64,000 bases of DNA from Polynucleobacter sp. MWH-Jannik1A5 (GCF_018881795.1 NZ_JACVPQ010000001.1:510718-574717), one strand, 5' to 3'; positions 9,771 to 19,156 are shown, counted from the first letter of the stretch. Program-made: numbers and translations. Notes: generated by a model from the sequence alone, not told the origin.

Positions 9771-10811
9771 GTGTCTTATCAAGTCACGCTCAAAACGAGC
9801 GGCAAACAATTTACCGTCAATCCAGATGAGAATGTCCTGGAGGCCGCTCTACGTCAAGGAATCAATTTACCCTATGGCTGTAAAAATGGTGCCTGTGGCT
9901 CCTGCAAAGGCAAAGTCGTAGAGGGTCAAGTGACCCACGGACAGCATAGCGAAAGTGCTCTTAGCAAGGCTGACGAAACCGCTGGTGGGATTTTGTTTTG
10001 CTGCTCCCACCCTCAATCCGATCTCCTCATTGAAGCCCGTGAAGTTCAAGGGGCTGGTGATATTGCTATTCGTAAAGTACCTTGTCGCGTTAATACCATT
10101 AGCAAACCAAGCGACGATGTCGCCATTCTGAAGCTGCAGTTGCCTGCCGCCGAACGCTTTCAGTTTCTAGCCGGTCAGTATCTTGAGTTTCTTCTAAAAG
10201 ATGGTCAGCGTCGCGCTTACTCTATTGCCAATGCACCCGAACAAGAGGGTCCGCTTGAGTTGCATATTCGCCATTTACCTGGCGGTTTATTTACTGACTT
10301 TGTATTTGGCGCCGCTATGCCTGCTTTAAAAGAAAAAGATATCTTGCGCTTTGAAGGGCCCCTGGGAAGTTTCTTTTTAAGAGAAGACTCTAAGAAACCC
10401 ATCATCTTTGTCGCTGCTGGCACCGGCTTTGCGCCCATCAAATCCATCATCGAACAAATGCGAGCCAAGAAGATTCATCGACCAATTCATCTTTACTGGG
10501 GTGGACGTCGCCCTGGTGATTTGTATTTGAGCGACTTATGCCAATCCTGGGAAAAAGAGATAGCCGACTTTAAATACATACCGGTAATTTCAGATGCACT
10601 CGCAGAAGATGGCTGGCAAGGTAGATCGGGTTTTGTACATCAAGCTGTGATGGCTGATCATCCCGATATGAAGGGCTTTCAAGTCTATGCTTGTGGTGCC
10701 CCGGTCATGGTCAATGCCGCCAGAAATGACTTCTCAGCCAAGTGTCAACTGCCGGAGGAAGAGTTCTTCGCAGACTCCTTCACTAGCGCAGCAGATTTAG
10801 CAACGGCTTAG
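9771..10811 (+). CDS. 2Fe-2S ferredoxin / FNR-type flavin reductase fusion (CDP-6-deoxy-glucoseen reductase-like)
   Basis: About 346 residues. The N-terminal plant-type ferredoxin domain has cluster cysteines at 37, 42 and 45 (YGCKNGACGSCKG), with a later cysteine pair in LFCCSHP. It is followed by a ferredoxin-NADP reductase-like module with the flavin motif RAYSIAN and the nucleotide motif AAGTGFAPIKS. It should pass electrons from NAD(P)H via flavin to the 2Fe-2S centre and on to an unknown partner. Burkholderiales homologs are annotated as AscD-like CDP-6-deoxy-delta-3,4-glucoseen reductase, but no deoxysugar genes are nearby, so that name should not be taken literally. GTG 9771 was chosen because AAAGGA (9759-9764) lies 6 bases upstream; ATG 9765 is too close to that site and TTG 9756 precedes it. 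Confidence 0.84.
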   Translation: MSYQVTLKTSGKQFTVNPDENVLEAALRQGINLPYGCKNGACGSCKGKVVEGQVTHGQHSESALSKADETAGGILFCCSHPQSDLLIEAREVQGAGDIAIRKVPCRVNTISKPSDDVAILKLQLPAAERFQFLAGQYLEFLLKDGQRRAYSIANAPEQEGPLELHIRHLPGGLFTDFVFGAAMPALKEKDILRFEGPLGSFFLREDSKKPIIFVAAGTGFAPIKSIIEQMRAKKIHRPIHLYWGGRRPGDLYLSDLCQSWEKEIADFKYIPVISDALAEDGWQGRSGFVHQAVMADHPDMKGFQVYACGAPVMVNAARNDFSAKCQLPEEEFFADSFTSAADLATA

Positions 10812-10883
10812 GAACCACAAAGTCAAATCAGCGGGATAATAGATACCTTATTTACCCTTATTAACTTATCCACCCATACCAGC

Positions 10884-12077
10884 ATGAATAAGCCACTTCA
10901 GACTATTGATACCCACTCAGTCATGTTTATTACCCCACGTCCAGAGGTAGTAATGGTTGAAGGTGAGGGCTCATGGCTAACAGATAACAATGGCAAACGC
11001 TACTTGGACTTCCTGCAAGGCTGGGCGGTGAACTGCTTGGGCCATGGAAATCCAGGAATGATTGAAGCGCTGAATGCACAAGCAAAGAAGTTGATCAATC
11101 CAAGTCCTGCGTTCTATAACGAGCCCATGATTGGTTTATCAAACCTACTTACAGAAAATAGTTGCTTTAACAAAGTATTCTTTGCTAATAGCGGAGCTGA
11201 GGCTAATGAAGGCGCTATTAAATTAGCCCGCAAGTGGGGTCAGCTTCATAAAGCTGGTGCCTTTGAAATCATCACCTTTGATCATAGTTTCCACGGACGC
11301 ACATTAGCGACGATGAGCGCTTCCGGTAAGCCAAACTGGGATACGATGTTTGCGCCACAGGTCGCAGGCTTTCCAAAGGCAGACTTAAATGATTTGGAGT
11401 CTGTGAAAAAACTGGTAACCGATAAAACAGTTGCAGTCATGCTCGAGCCAGTACAGGGTGAAGGTGGCGTTATTCCCGCCACGAAAGAATTTATGCGTGA
11501 ACTGCGTAAGTTCACCAAAGAAAACAACATTCTTTTAATTGCTGATGAAGTGCAAGCGGGCTGTGGCCGTACCGGCACCCTCTTTGCCTACCAGCACTAT
11601 GGCATCGAGCCAGACATTATGACTTTGGGTAAAGGTATTGGTGGAGGAGTTCCATTGGCAGCCTTATTGGCTACCGATGCTGTGGCTTGCTTTGTACCTG
11701 GCGATCAAGGCGGGACCTATAACGGCAACCCCTTAATGACCGCTGTAGGGATTAGCGTCATTGAGCAACTTTTAGCCCCAGGATTTTTGGATAGCGTTAA
11801 AGCCAAAGGTGAATTGCTTAAATCTGAATTGCTCAAGCTGGTAACCGAGTTCAATCTGGAAGGTGAGCGTGGTGAAGGATTATTAAGGGCCTTAATGCTT
11901 GGAAAAGACATTGGTCCAAAGCTAGTTGAACTTGCGCGTGATCGTAACCCTGAAGGTCTGTTGATCAACTCCCCAAGACCTAACTTATTACGCTTTATGC
12001 CGGCTTTGAATGTGCCTGATGATGAGATTCGTCAGATGTGCAATATGCTGCGTGAGTTACTGAAAGAGGTAGCTTAA
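10884..12077 (+). CDS. argD: Acetylornithine aminotransferase-type class III PLP enzyme
   Basis: A 397-residue class III aminotransferase. [16 protein letters not shown] (about residues 101-116) binds the PLP phosphate. [15 protein letters not shown] holds the cofactor aspartate. Lys250 in TLGKGIGGG forms the Schiff base. The sequence pattern and length fit ArgD, which converts N-acetylglutamate semialdehyde to N-acetylornithine and often also acts in the diaminopimelate pathway. argG and argF lie in this window but about 22 kb away, so there is no arginine operon. Close relatives include ornithine or succinylornithine aminotransferases, so exact specificity is inferred. Confidence 0.88.
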   Translation: MNKPLQTIDTHSVMFITPRPEVVMVEGEGSWLTDNNGKRYLDFLQGWAVNCLGHGNPGMIEALNAQAKKLINPSPAFYNEPMIGLSNLLTENSCFNKVFFANSGAEANEGAIKLARKWGQLHKAGAFEIITFDHSFHGRTLATMSASGKPNWDTMFAPQVAGFPKADLNDLESVKKLVTDKTVAVMLEPVQGEGGVIPATKEFMRELRKFTKENNILLIADEVQAGCGRTGTLFAYQHYGIEPDIMTLGKGIGGGVPLAALLATDAVACFVPGDQGGTYNGNPLMTAVGISVIEQLLAPGFLDSVKAKGELLKSELLKLVTEFNLEGERGEGLLRALMLGKDIGPKLVELARDRNPEGLLINSPRPNLLRFMPALNVPDDEIRQMCNMLRELLKEVA

Positions 12078-12102
12078 AACCAGCCGTAATATAGCTGCCT
12101 AT

Positions 12103-12819
12103 TTATTCACCAAGGTAGGCAGTTTTTACTCTTGAGTCTTCTAGCAATTCCTTGCCAGACCCATCGAGAGTAATCAAACCACTCTCCATCACATAAGCAC
12201 GATCTGCCATCTGTAGAGCTAAGCGTGCATTTTGCTCTACTAGCAAAATAGTCATCCCGCTCGCGGATAGACTGCGAACAACATCAAAAATTGTCTCGAC
12301 CATGATGGGTGACAAGCCCATAGATGGCTCATCCAACAGCAATAACTGAGGCTCGGCCATCATTGCCCTGCCCATTGCTACCATCTGCTGCTCACCACCA
12401 GACAGCGTGCCTGCCAACTGAGATAAGCGCTCTTTGAGCCTTGGAAAATACGAGTACACCTCTTCTAGTTTGAGATCGATATCTTTAGGGTTTGTCTTTA
12501 AATAGGCGCCCATCTGGAGATTCTCCAAAATCGTCATGCGCTTAAAGACACCTCGCCCTTCCGGCACCATACCCAGACCTAGGCGAACCAATTCATAGGC
12601 AGGCAACTTTTTAGTTTCTTGGTTTACAAAATGAATCTCACCAGCCGATGGAGTTAGCAAACCAGAAATTGCTTTTAGGGTTGAACTTTTTCCTGCACCA
12701 TTCGCTCCAATCAAGGCAACAAGTTCGCCTTGATTGACATGCAGATCAATTCCTTTAACAGCATTGATGCCGCCATAGGATACCTTGAGATCTTTTACAT
12801 TCAACAAAGTACTCATCAT
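12103..12819 (-). CDS. livF: Branched-chain amino acid ABC transporter ATP-binding protein LivF
   Basis: A 238-residue ABC ATPase with Walker A GANGAGKSS near residues 38-46, signature LSGGEQQMVAMGRA, and Walker B LLLLDEPSMGLSP. The size and the GEQQ-type signature are those of LivF, the second ATPase of high-affinity branched-chain amino-acid importers. Its ATG at 12819 overlaps the livG stop in an ATGA arrangement (a second ATG follows directly), so it is translationally coupled. It is the last gene of the livHMGF unit. No clear terminator is visible in the 26 bases before convergent argD. Confidence 0.94.
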   Translation of the reverse strand: MMSTLLNVKDLKVSYGGINAVKGIDLHVNQGELVALIGANGAGKSSTLKAISGLLTPSAGEIHFVNQETKKLPAYELVRLGLGMVPEGRGVFKRMTILENLQMGAYLKTNPKDIDLKLEEVYSYFPRLKERLSQLAGTLSGGEQQMVAMGRAMMAEPQLLLLDEPSMGLSPIMVETIFDVVRSLSASGMTILLVEQNARLALQMADRAYVMESGLITLDGSGKELLEDSRVKTAYLGE

Positions 12820-13595
12820 GCAGCTCCTTGCCCAAGATAAGCCTTAATGACTTCAGGATGTGTGCGCACGTCGGCAGGTTTTCCTGAGGCAATCACTTTG
12901 CCGTAATCGAGGACGGTCAGACTATCGCAAATGCCCATTACCAAACTAACGTCATGCTCAATCAGTAAAATGGTTTTGCCATCAGCGCGAATGCGCAGCA
13001 ATAACTCACGCAACTCAAGTTTTTCAGTGGCATTCATGCCGGCAGCAGGCTCATCCAGAGCTAGGAGCTTAGGCTCAGTGGCCAGAGCCCTAGCGATCTC
13101 CAAACGACGCTGATGCCCATATGAAAGGTTGCGCGCCTGCATATTGGCAAACTCACCAAGGCCAACATAATCTAGAAGTTTTCGAGCCTTTTCTCTGATT
13201 GAGCGCTCTTCACGCTTGGTCGATGGAAAACGAAAGATCGCGCCTAGCAAACCAGCTTTAGTGCGGCAATGGCAACCTACCATCACATTTTCTAAAACAG
13301 ACATTTCACCGAACAGGCGAATGTTTTGGAATGTTCGAGCCAGACCAGATTTAGTGACTTCAGATACAGACTCTGGAAAATAGGATTGGCCATCGAATAA
13401 AAAGATTCCTGAGTCTGCAGGATACAAACCAGTGATGACATTAAAAAAGGTTGTCTTACCAGCACCATTGGGACCGATCAATCCGACGATTGAATCATGC
13501 GCCACCTGCAAGCCAACAGAGTCCAGCGCTTGTACACCCCCAAAGCGCTTTGAAACATCCGTGACATCAAGAAGCAAGTGATCGGAACTCGTCAT
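12816..13595 (-). CDS. livG: Branched-chain amino acid ABC transporter ATP-binding protein LivG
   Basis: A 259-residue ABC ATPase when started at ATG 13595. Walker A GPNGAGKTT is at about residues 41-49, signature LSYGHQRRLEIARAL in the middle, and Walker B LLALDEPAAGMN after it. This is the LivG-type partner of LivF. The start is supported because its ATG overlaps the livM stop by one base (TAATG, 13593-13597). A longer version from 13619 would only add eight residues read from the livM 3' end. It is cytoplasmic, at the membrane complex with LivH and LivM. Confidence 0.94.
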   Translation of the reverse strand: MTSSDHLLLDVTDVSKRFGGVQALDSVGLQVAHDSIVGLIGPNGAGKTTFFNVITGLYPADSGIFLFDGQSYFPESVSEVTKSGLARTFQNIRLFGEMSVLENVMVGCHCRTKAGLLGAIFRFPSTKREERSIREKARKLLDYVGLGEFANMQARNLSYGHQRRLEIARALATEPKLLALDEPAAGMNATEKLELRELLLRIRADGKTILLIEHDVSLVMGICDSLTVLDYGKVIASGKPADVRTHPEVIKAYLGQGAA

Positions 13596-14683
13596 TACCT
13601 TGCCCCACTCTTTTGCCAAATGCCGCCTGGACGATAGAGCATGATCAAAATTAAAGCCAAGCCATAAATGAGTTGGCGAATGATTTCTACATCAACAATC
13701 ACGTGACCAAATAAAAACTGCTGAACCGGCTGAGCAATGCCGCGTAATACTTCCGGAAATACCGCCAATAGTATGGCGCCCAAAATCACTCCTGGAATAT
13801 GTCCGATACCCCCTAAAACCACCATAGCCAAGACTACGATGGACTCCCAAAGAGTGAATGACTCCGGAGAAACAAATCCCTGAAAAGCTGAAAACAGCAC
13901 TCCTGCCACACCAGCAAAAGAAGCGCCGATAGCAAAAGCGAGTAATTTCATATTACGAGTATTAATACCCATCGCTTTAGCGGCAATCTCGTCTTCACGA
14001 ATCGCAATCCAAGCGCGCCCAATACGGGAATCCTGTAGATGTAAACAAACAATGGCTACTGCAATTGCCAGCGCAAGAAATAAGTAAAACACTAAATACA
14101 AACCGGGGATTTGTATAAAACCTAAATCCAAGGGCTTTGTAAATGAAATGCCAAATAATTGAATCGGATCAATTCCAGAAATTCCCTTAGGACCGTTGGT
14201 GAGATTTAAAGGGCGGTCTAAGTTATTCATAAAGATGCGAATAATTTCACCAAAACCCAAAGTAACAATCGCCAAGTAATCTCCGCGCAATTGCAAAGTA
14301 GGTAGACCTAGGATCAATCCAAATAGGGCTGCCAAAATAATCGAGAACACGGCAACCATCCAAGGTGAAAAGTGCATACCCTCCGGAAAGCTCGCCGCAA
14401 TACTTACAAACTGAGTTGGCAGATGGGGAGACGCCAATAAAGCAAAGCTATAGGCGCCTAATGCATAAAAGGCGATGTAACCTAAATCCAAAAGACCTGC
14501 AAAACCAACAACTACGTTTAAGCCTAAAGCAAGAACGATATAAAGCAAGGCAAAGTCGAGCACCCGAACCCAATAGTTACCACCACCTGCACCTACCACC
14601 CAAGGCAGGAGCAGTAAAGCAATGGCTCCGAGCCATAGATAGGCAGAACGACTCAAGCGATTGGTAAAAAGGTTTTTAAGCAC
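13595..14683 (-). CDS. livM: Branched-chain amino acid ABC transporter permease LivM
   Basis: A 362-residue inner-membrane permease with about ten hydrophobic segments. LGLNVVVGFAGLLDLGYIAF near residues 52-71 is the conserved LivM signature. The cytoplasmic coupling region around SRIGRAWIAIREDEIAAKAMG contacts the ATPases. It overlaps livH by 8 bases upstream and livG by one base downstream, so the four genes are a single translational chain. Confidence 0.94.
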   Translation of the reverse strand: MLKNLFTNRLSRSAYLWLGAIALLLLPWVVGAGGGNYWVRVLDFALLYIVLALGLNVVVGFAGLLDLGYIAFYALGAYSFALLASPHLPTQFVSIAASFPEGMHFSPWMVAVFSIILAALFGLILGLPTLQLRGDYLAIVTLGFGEIIRIFMNNLDRPLNLTNGPKGISGIDPIQLFGISFTKPLDLGFIQIPGLYLVFYLFLALAIAVAIVCLHLQDSRIGRAWIAIREDEIAAKAMGINTRNMKLLAFAIGASFAGVAGVLFSAFQGFVSPESFTLWESIVVLAMVVLGGIGHIPGVILGAILLAVFPEVLRGIAQPVQQFLFGHVIVDVEIIRQLIYGLALILIMLYRPGGIWQKSGAR

Positions 14684-15611
14684 GATCCGAAACCTTCTCG
14701 CCCAATAAACCAGTCGGTCGCAAAACCAAAACCAAGATTAATACCAAGAAAGCAAAAATATCCTGATAGTTGGATCCAAATACTCCACCAGTAAGCTCGC
14801 CAATATATCCGGCGCCTAATGATTCAATCAGGCCTAAGAGCAGACCACCCAACATGGCACCCTGTAAATTTCCGATGCCACCCAGAACGGCAGCAGTAAA
14901 TGCTTTAAGCCCTGGAATGAACCCCATGTAAAAATGGACATTGCCATAGTTGCTGGCAATCATAACTCCCGCTAAACCTGCTAATGCGCCACCCAACATA
15001 AAGGTAATGGAGATCACGCGATTGGGATTGACGCCCATGAGCGCAGCAATTTGGGTTTGCTCGGCAGTAGCGCGCATTGCCCTACCAAGCTTTGTTTTTT
15101 CTACCAAGAACAATAAGCCAGCCATCACCGCCAAAGCAACTATGATGATCACGATTTCTTTTCCAGTAATCGTCGCGCCACTGCCCCATAAATCAATGGG
15201 AGCTGACGGTAGTAATTGTGGATAGGTCATAGGATTGCGTGACCAAATCATCATCGCAATCGTTTGCAACAAAATAGACATACCAATAGCAGATATCAGT
15301 GGTGCCAAGCGCGGTGCATTACGCAGAGGTCGATAAGCAATTCGCTCAATCCAATAGCTCAATCCAGCGCAGACCGCCATCGTCACAGGCAAAACAATCA
15401 GAAGCGTGAGCCAGCCGGGCAAGTCACTGGTCAAGCTCAAGATCAAACGCAATAAGGAAAGCGAAACCATTGCGCCAATCATCAATACTTCGCCATGGGC
15501 AAAATTGATAATCCCCAGCACCCCATAGACCATGGTGTACCCCAAGGCGATCAAGGCATAGATGCTGCCAAGCACCAAGCCATTGATGATCTGCTGAAGA
15601 AGGATATCCAT
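14676..15611 (-). CDS. livH: Branched-chain amino acid ABC transporter permease LivH
   Basis: A 311-residue inner-membrane permease with 8-9 hydrophobic segments. The N-terminus reads QQIINGLVLGSIYALIALGY, and GIINFAHGEVLMIGA is the classic LivH signature. The loop RAMRATAEQTQIAALMGVN is the ATPase-coupling region. It is the first gene of livHMGF and lies just after a strong hairpin that separates it from the binding-protein gene. Confidence 0.94.
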   Translation of the reverse strand: MDILLQQIINGLVLGSIYALIALGYTMVYGVLGIINFAHGEVLMIGAMVSLSLLRLILSLTSDLPGWLTLLIVLPVTMAVCAGLSYWIERIAYRPLRNAPRLAPLISAIGMSILLQTIAMMIWSRNPMTYPQLLPSAPIDLWGSGATITGKEIVIIIVALAVMAGLLFLVEKTKLGRAMRATAEQTQIAALMGVNPNRVISITFMLGGALAGLAGVMIASNYGNVHFYMGFIPGLKAFTAAVLGGIGNLQGAMLGGLLLGLIESLGAGYIGELTGGVFGSNYQDIFAFLVLILVLVLRPTGLLGEKVSDRA

Positions 15612-15640
15612 TAGGTATGTAAATTTATTGGGGCTTGATA

Positions 15641-15674
15641 AAAAAATAGCACCGCAGAAGCGGCGCCATTTTTT
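15641..15674. terminator. Hairpin between livK and livH (attenuating terminator)
   Basis: A 15-base arm (15641-15655) pairs with 15660-15674 around a 4-base loop, with one mismatch-like G-T/A-C position and A6/T6 flanks. On the minus strand it follows livK and precedes livH by about 30 bases. It would cut most transcripts after livK, so that the binding protein is made in excess of the membrane complex. It also has terminator form on the plus strand. Confidence 0.82.
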
Positions 15675-15686
15675 ATTGGGGTGTCA

Positions 15687-16865
15687 TTACATCTTAATGA
15701 CATCAAGAACATTTTTCTTCTTATCTTTGAAGTCGTATAAGGTGATCACGCCTTCTTTCATATCACCCTTATTATCAAAAGCAATATTACCTACTAAGCC
15801 CTGCATTTTCGTATCAGGCATAGCAGCCAAAATCTTTGCAGGATCAGTTGAGTTTGAGCGCTTCATAGAATCTACCAAGACATAGACGGCATCATAAGTA
15901 AATGGCGCATAAATCTGTACATCTGAATTAAAGCGCTCTTTGTAACGCTTCTGGAAGTCAGCTCCTTGAGCCATCTTTGACAAGGCCATACCCGCTTCAG
16001 AACAAGTCACATTCACCACTGCATCACCAGCCAACTCAGCAAGCTTCTCGGTGCACATGCCATCACCACCAACAACCTTTGCCTTAATACCAAGCTCAGC
16101 AGCCTGTTTTGTTAGTGGGCCACCGGTCGCATCCATACCGCCATACATGATGACATCTGGTTTGCTACCCTTAATCTTCGTCAAGATGGCCTTGAAATCA
16201 GTTGCCTTGTTATTACTTGCTTCGCGAGTAACGACTTTTATGCCCGCCGCTTTGATGGTTTTCTCAAATTCATCAGCCAGGCCTTTGCCGTACTGAGTAG
16301 AGTCATCAATGATGGCTACCGTTTTTGCCTTCAAGGTATTCGCAACATAATTAGCCAAGGCTGGGCCTTGTTGTGCGTCGGTTGCTACTAAGCGATAAGT
16401 CGTCTTAAATCCTTGTTTGGTGTAATCAGGATTCGTTGCTGATGGTGATACCTGGGTAATACCTGCATCGCTATAAATGCGTGAGGCAGGAATACTGGTC
16501 CCAGAATTTAAGTGTCCTACTACGCCAACTACTTTGGCATCCACCAGCTTTTGAGCGACTTGAGTAGCAGTCTTTGGATCTTCAGCATCATCTTCAGGCA
16601 CTAAAGTCAGCACTACTTTTTTTCCATCAATCGTTAAGCCTGCCTTATTAATTTCTTCGAGAGCTAAGCGCGCGCCATTCTCATTATCTTTACCCAAGTG
16701 CGCAATAGGCCCAGTCAAAGGAGCGACATGCCCAATCTTCACTTCGATACCATCCGCGGGAGCTGCCGCAGACTTCTCGCCACCTTTGCCGCAAGCGGCC
16801 AATAGGAACGCTGAAACCGCTAAAGCAATAGCACTTCTTGTAAAGCCAATTTTAGGTTTGTTCAT
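15687..16865 (-). CDS. livK: Branched-chain amino acid ABC transporter substrate-binding lipoprotein
   Basis: A 392-residue type I periplasmic binding protein. The signal peptide ends in the lipobox LLAAC with the acylated cysteine at residue 25, so it is a lipoprotein. The mature part begins with a small Gly/Ala linker, then VKIGHVAPLTGPIAHLGKDN, typical of Leu/Ile/Val-binding proteins. ATG 16865 was chosen because AGGAG lies 6 bases upstream on the minus strand and it removes an unlikely 11-residue extension. It lies 29 bases after ispH, with livHMGF downstream across a hairpin. Ligand could be leucine-type amino acids or another amide or amino acid. Confidence 0.9.
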   Translation of the reverse strand: MNKPKIGFTRSAIALAVSAFLLAACGKGGEKSAAAPADGIEVKIGHVAPLTGPIAHLGKDNENGARLALEEINKAGLTIDGKKVVLTLVPEDDAEDPKTATQVAQKLVDAKVVGVVGHLNSGTSIPASRIYSDAGITQVSPSATNPDYTKQGFKTTYRLVATDAQQGPALANYVANTLKAKTVAIIDDSTQYGKGLADEFEKTIKAAGIKVVTREASNNKATDFKAILTKIKGSKPDVIMYGGMDATGGPLTKQAAELGIKAKVVGGDGMCTEKLAELAGDAVVNVTCSEAGMALSKMAQGADFQKRYKERFNSDVQIYAPFTYDAVYVLVDSMKRSNSTDPAKILAAMPDTKMQGLVGNIAFDNKGDMKEGVITLYDFKDKKKNVLDVIKM

Positions 16866-16894
16866 GTACAGCTCCTCTGTTATGAATAGATACT

Positions 16895-17836
16895 TCAATC
16901 AACTAAATTTTTGGGTAAAGAAAAGGTGACATCTTCGACTACGCCATCAAGTGCGCGGACATGTCGCGGACCAAACTCCTGAATGCGACTCACAATAGAC
17001 TGCGCCAAACTTTCTGGGGCAGAAGCGCCCGCCGTCAAACCAACTCGCTTTTTGCCAGCAAACCATTCTGGTTTAAGTTGCTCTGGGGAATCCACCATGT
17101 AGGAGGGAACGCCAAGCTTTTCAGCCAGCTCTCGCAAGCGATTAGAGTTCGAGCTTGAGGTGCTACCCACCACAATAACAACCTCAACTTGAGGTGCCAT
17201 AAATTTCACAGCATCTTGACGATTCTGAGTGGCATAACAAATATCTTGTTTGCGAGGTTGGACAATATTGGGAAACTTTGTCGTTAAGGCCTCAACAATT
17301 TCTTTGGTCTCATCAACGGAAAGTGTTGTTTGGGTAACAAAAGCCATTTTCTCATTTGCTGAAAATGGTAACGCGCCCACATCGTCGAGCTTCTCAACCA
17401 AAAATACGCCTTCTTTTACTTGACCCATGGTTCCCTCAACCTCTGGGTGCCCAGCATGACCGATCATCAAAACGGTATAGCCCTCTTTACACATTTTGAC
17501 GACCTCAAGATGGACCTTGGTGACCAAAGGACATGTGGCGTCGTAGACCTGCAAACCTCTTGCTTCAGCATCTTTGCGCACTTCTTGAGAAACACCGTGA
17601 GCGCTAAATACAACAATGCCACCCTTGGGAACTTCATGCAATTCATCTACGAATACCGCGCCCTTATCGCGCAGCTCATTAACTACATATGCGTTATGCA
17701 CAATTTCATGACGCACATAAATTGGCGCACCAAAACGATTAAGAGCCTCATTGACAATATTGATTGCACGATCGACGCCCGCGCAAAAACCACGCGGTTG
17801 CGCCATCAAAATTTCTGCGTTATTGGAATCACTCAT
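16895..17836 (-). CDS. ispH: 4-hydroxy-3-methylbut-2-enyl diphosphate reductase
   Basis: A 313-residue IspH/LytB, the last enzyme of the MEP isoprenoid pathway, giving IPP and DMAPP with a 4Fe-4S cluster. The three cluster cysteines are in [12 protein letters not shown] (Cys18), [12 protein letters not shown] (near residue 100) and [10 protein letters not shown] (near residue 200). The conserved [15 protein letters not shown] block binds the diphosphate. It starts 3 bases after the fkpB stop, the common fkpB-ispH pairing of proteobacteria. Confidence 0.97.
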   Translation of the reverse strand: MSDSNNAEILMAQPRGFCAGVDRAINIVNEALNRFGAPIYVRHEIVHNAYVVNELRDKGAVFVDELHEVPKGGIVVFSAHGVSQEVRKDAEARGLQVYDATCPLVTKVHLEVVKMCKEGYTVLMIGHAGHPEVEGTMGQVKEGVFLVEKLDDVGALPFSANEKMAFVTQTTLSVDETKEIVEALTTKFPNIVQPRKQDICYATQNRQDAVKFMAPQVEVVIVVGSTSSSNSNRLRELAEKLGVPSYMVDSPEQLKPEWFAGKKRVGLTAGASAPESLAQSIVSRIQEFGPRHVRALDGVVEDVTFSLPKNLVD

Positions 17837-17839
17837 CTT

Positions 17840-18286
17840 TTACAGAATTGCCACAATCTCAGCTTCAAAAGTTACTGGCCTACCCGCGAGAGGATGATTG
17901 AAATCAAACCATGCGCCCTCATCATCAATCGATTGCAAAACACCTGCATATTGAGCGCCCCCTGGGGCGTTGAACTCGATTACATCCCCAGGATTAAATT
18001 CCACGTCGTCATCGCGACCTTCCTTTAGCGCCTTAAGAGAAACCCATTGCACTAAATCCTCTTTGCGCTCGCCAAAACTTTCTTCAGGAGCAAGTAGCGC
18101 ACTTTTTTTCTCGCCAACACTCAAACCAAGTAAAACTTTTTCGAAACAAGGAGCAAATTGTCCAGACCCCATCAAAACCGTCGCAGGTCGATCGACAAAA
18201 GTATTGATGTAATCCTCCCCACTAGGCAAAGTGAGTCGATAGTTGAGAGTCAAGTAGGAGTTAGGCAAAACAGTAAGCTTAGTCAT
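17840..18286 (-). CDS. fkpB: FKBP-type peptidyl-prolyl isomerase, SlpA/FkpB-like
   Basis: A 148-residue protein of the SlyD/SlpA group. It has an FKBP fold split by an insert-in-flap domain in the middle, with TLPSGEDYINTFVDRPATVLMG at the N-terminus [positions about 19-40] as the FKBP core and ALLAPEESFGERKEDLVQWV-like sequence in the flap. It lacks the His-rich tail of SlyD, which supports FkpB/SlpA. It is probably a cytoplasmic prolyl isomerase and chaperone. The ATG at 18286 sits 6 bases after TACAAT on the minus strand, without a Shine-Dalgarno sequence. ispH follows 3 bases downstream. Confidence 0.88.
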   Translation of the reverse strand: MTKLTVLPNSYLTLNYRLTLPSGEDYINTFVDRPATVLMGSGQFAPCFEKVLLGLSVGEKKSALLAPEESFGERKEDLVQWVSLKALKEGRDDDVEFNPGDVIEFNAPGGAQYAGVLQSIDDEGAWFDFNHPLAGRPVTFEAEIVAIL

Positions 18287-18321
18287 AAGGTGATTGTATC
18301 TAGGCCGGCGCTAGCTGTGCA
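18287..18321 (-). promoter_or_regulatory. Probable fkpB-ispH promoter, overlapping the radC start region
   Basis: Minus-strand TGCACA (18321-18316), a 17-base spacer, TACAAT (18298-18293) and 6 bases to the fkpB ATG. The site overlaps the first codons of divergent radC, so the two genes may interfere. Confidence 0.58.
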
Positions 18322-19012
18322 CTCCCCCATCACGGGCTGGCCCAAAAATGAGCAGCCCAGAGAAAAGCTTCGCGCAAATGGAGCTGCGGCACTTTCTGAT
18401 GCCGAACTGCTGGCTATTTTTCTACGAGTGGGCGTCAGGGGGAAAAGTGCTGTAGCCCTCGCTAAGGACCTACTACATCACTTTGGGAGCCTTCCACGGC
18501 TACTGGCCAGCAGCCCTCAAGAATTAACCCAAATTCACGGCATGGGTCTATCTAAGTGGTCTCAAATTCAGGCGGCTTATGAGCTTGTGAAGCGAAGCTT
18601 GGAGGATGGTCTTACCCAGGACCCCATCTTTTCATCACCCAACCATGTTAGAGAGTTCTTGCAGGCCAAAATTGGCCGCCTCCCCCACGAGGTCTTTCTC
18701 TGTCTTTACTTAGATTCCCGCCTGCACCTTATTGAATGTCAGGAGCTTTTTAGGGGCTCCATTGCCCAAACTGCTATTTACCCCCGAGAGATCCTCAAAG
18801 AGGCCCTAGCAAAAAACGCCAGCGCCCTGATCGTGGCTCATAACCACCCTAGCGGCAATCCATTGCCTAGCGGAGCAGATCAAGAACTGACAAAGTTGCT
18901 CGCAGATGCACTCCAATTGGTAGATATTCAACTCTTGGATCACTGCATTGTGAGTGGTAGCGGTTTTTTCTCTTTTTCTGATGCAGGCCTTATGGAAAAA
19001 GCTAATAAATGA
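18317..19012 (+). CDS. radC: RadC-family JAMM/MPN domain protein
   Basis: About 231 residues from GTG 18317. An N-terminal helix-hairpin-helix-like region (REKLRANGAAALSDAELLAI, GLSKWSQIQAAYEL) is followed by the C-terminal MPN metallohydrolase-like domain with the metal motif HNHPSGNPLPSGAD. Despite the name, a DNA-repair role is not well supported for this family. GTG 18317 gives the usual RadC N-terminus (HSPITGWPKNEQPREKL). Longer frames reach back into fkpB on the opposite strand, and GTG 18290 is a possible alternative. Start confidence is moderate, family confidence high. Confidence 0.86.
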   Translation: MHSPITGWPKNEQPREKLRANGAAALSDAELLAIFLRVGVRGKSAVALAKDLLHHFGSLPRLLASSPQELTQIHGMGLSKWSQIQAAYELVKRSLEDGLTQDPIFSSPNHVREFLQAKIGRLPHEVFLCLYLDSRLHLIECQELFRGSIAQTAIYPREILKEALAKNASALIVAHNHPSGNPLPSGADQELTKLLADALQLVDIQLLDHCIVSGSGFFSFSDAGLMEKANK

Positions 19013-19119
19013 TAGTAAACACTAACTTATTGGCTTATTTTAGATATTTGAGTGTCTTGGAAACGTAAATCCCGTGCACTCAAGACAATTAGAGCTAGCC
19101 CAAAATAGGCTGGGACTGA

Positions 19120-19125
19120 TACAAT
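19120..19125 (+). promoter_or_regulatory. Candidate -10 box for rpmB-rpmG
   Basis: TACAAT at 19120-19125 gives a short leader of about 25 bases that includes GGAG (19146-19149) before the rpmB ATG at 19157. The -35 region is weak. Confidence 0.45.
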
Positions 19126-19156
19126 CTTCTTTTTTCGCAATTAATGGAGTTATGTC

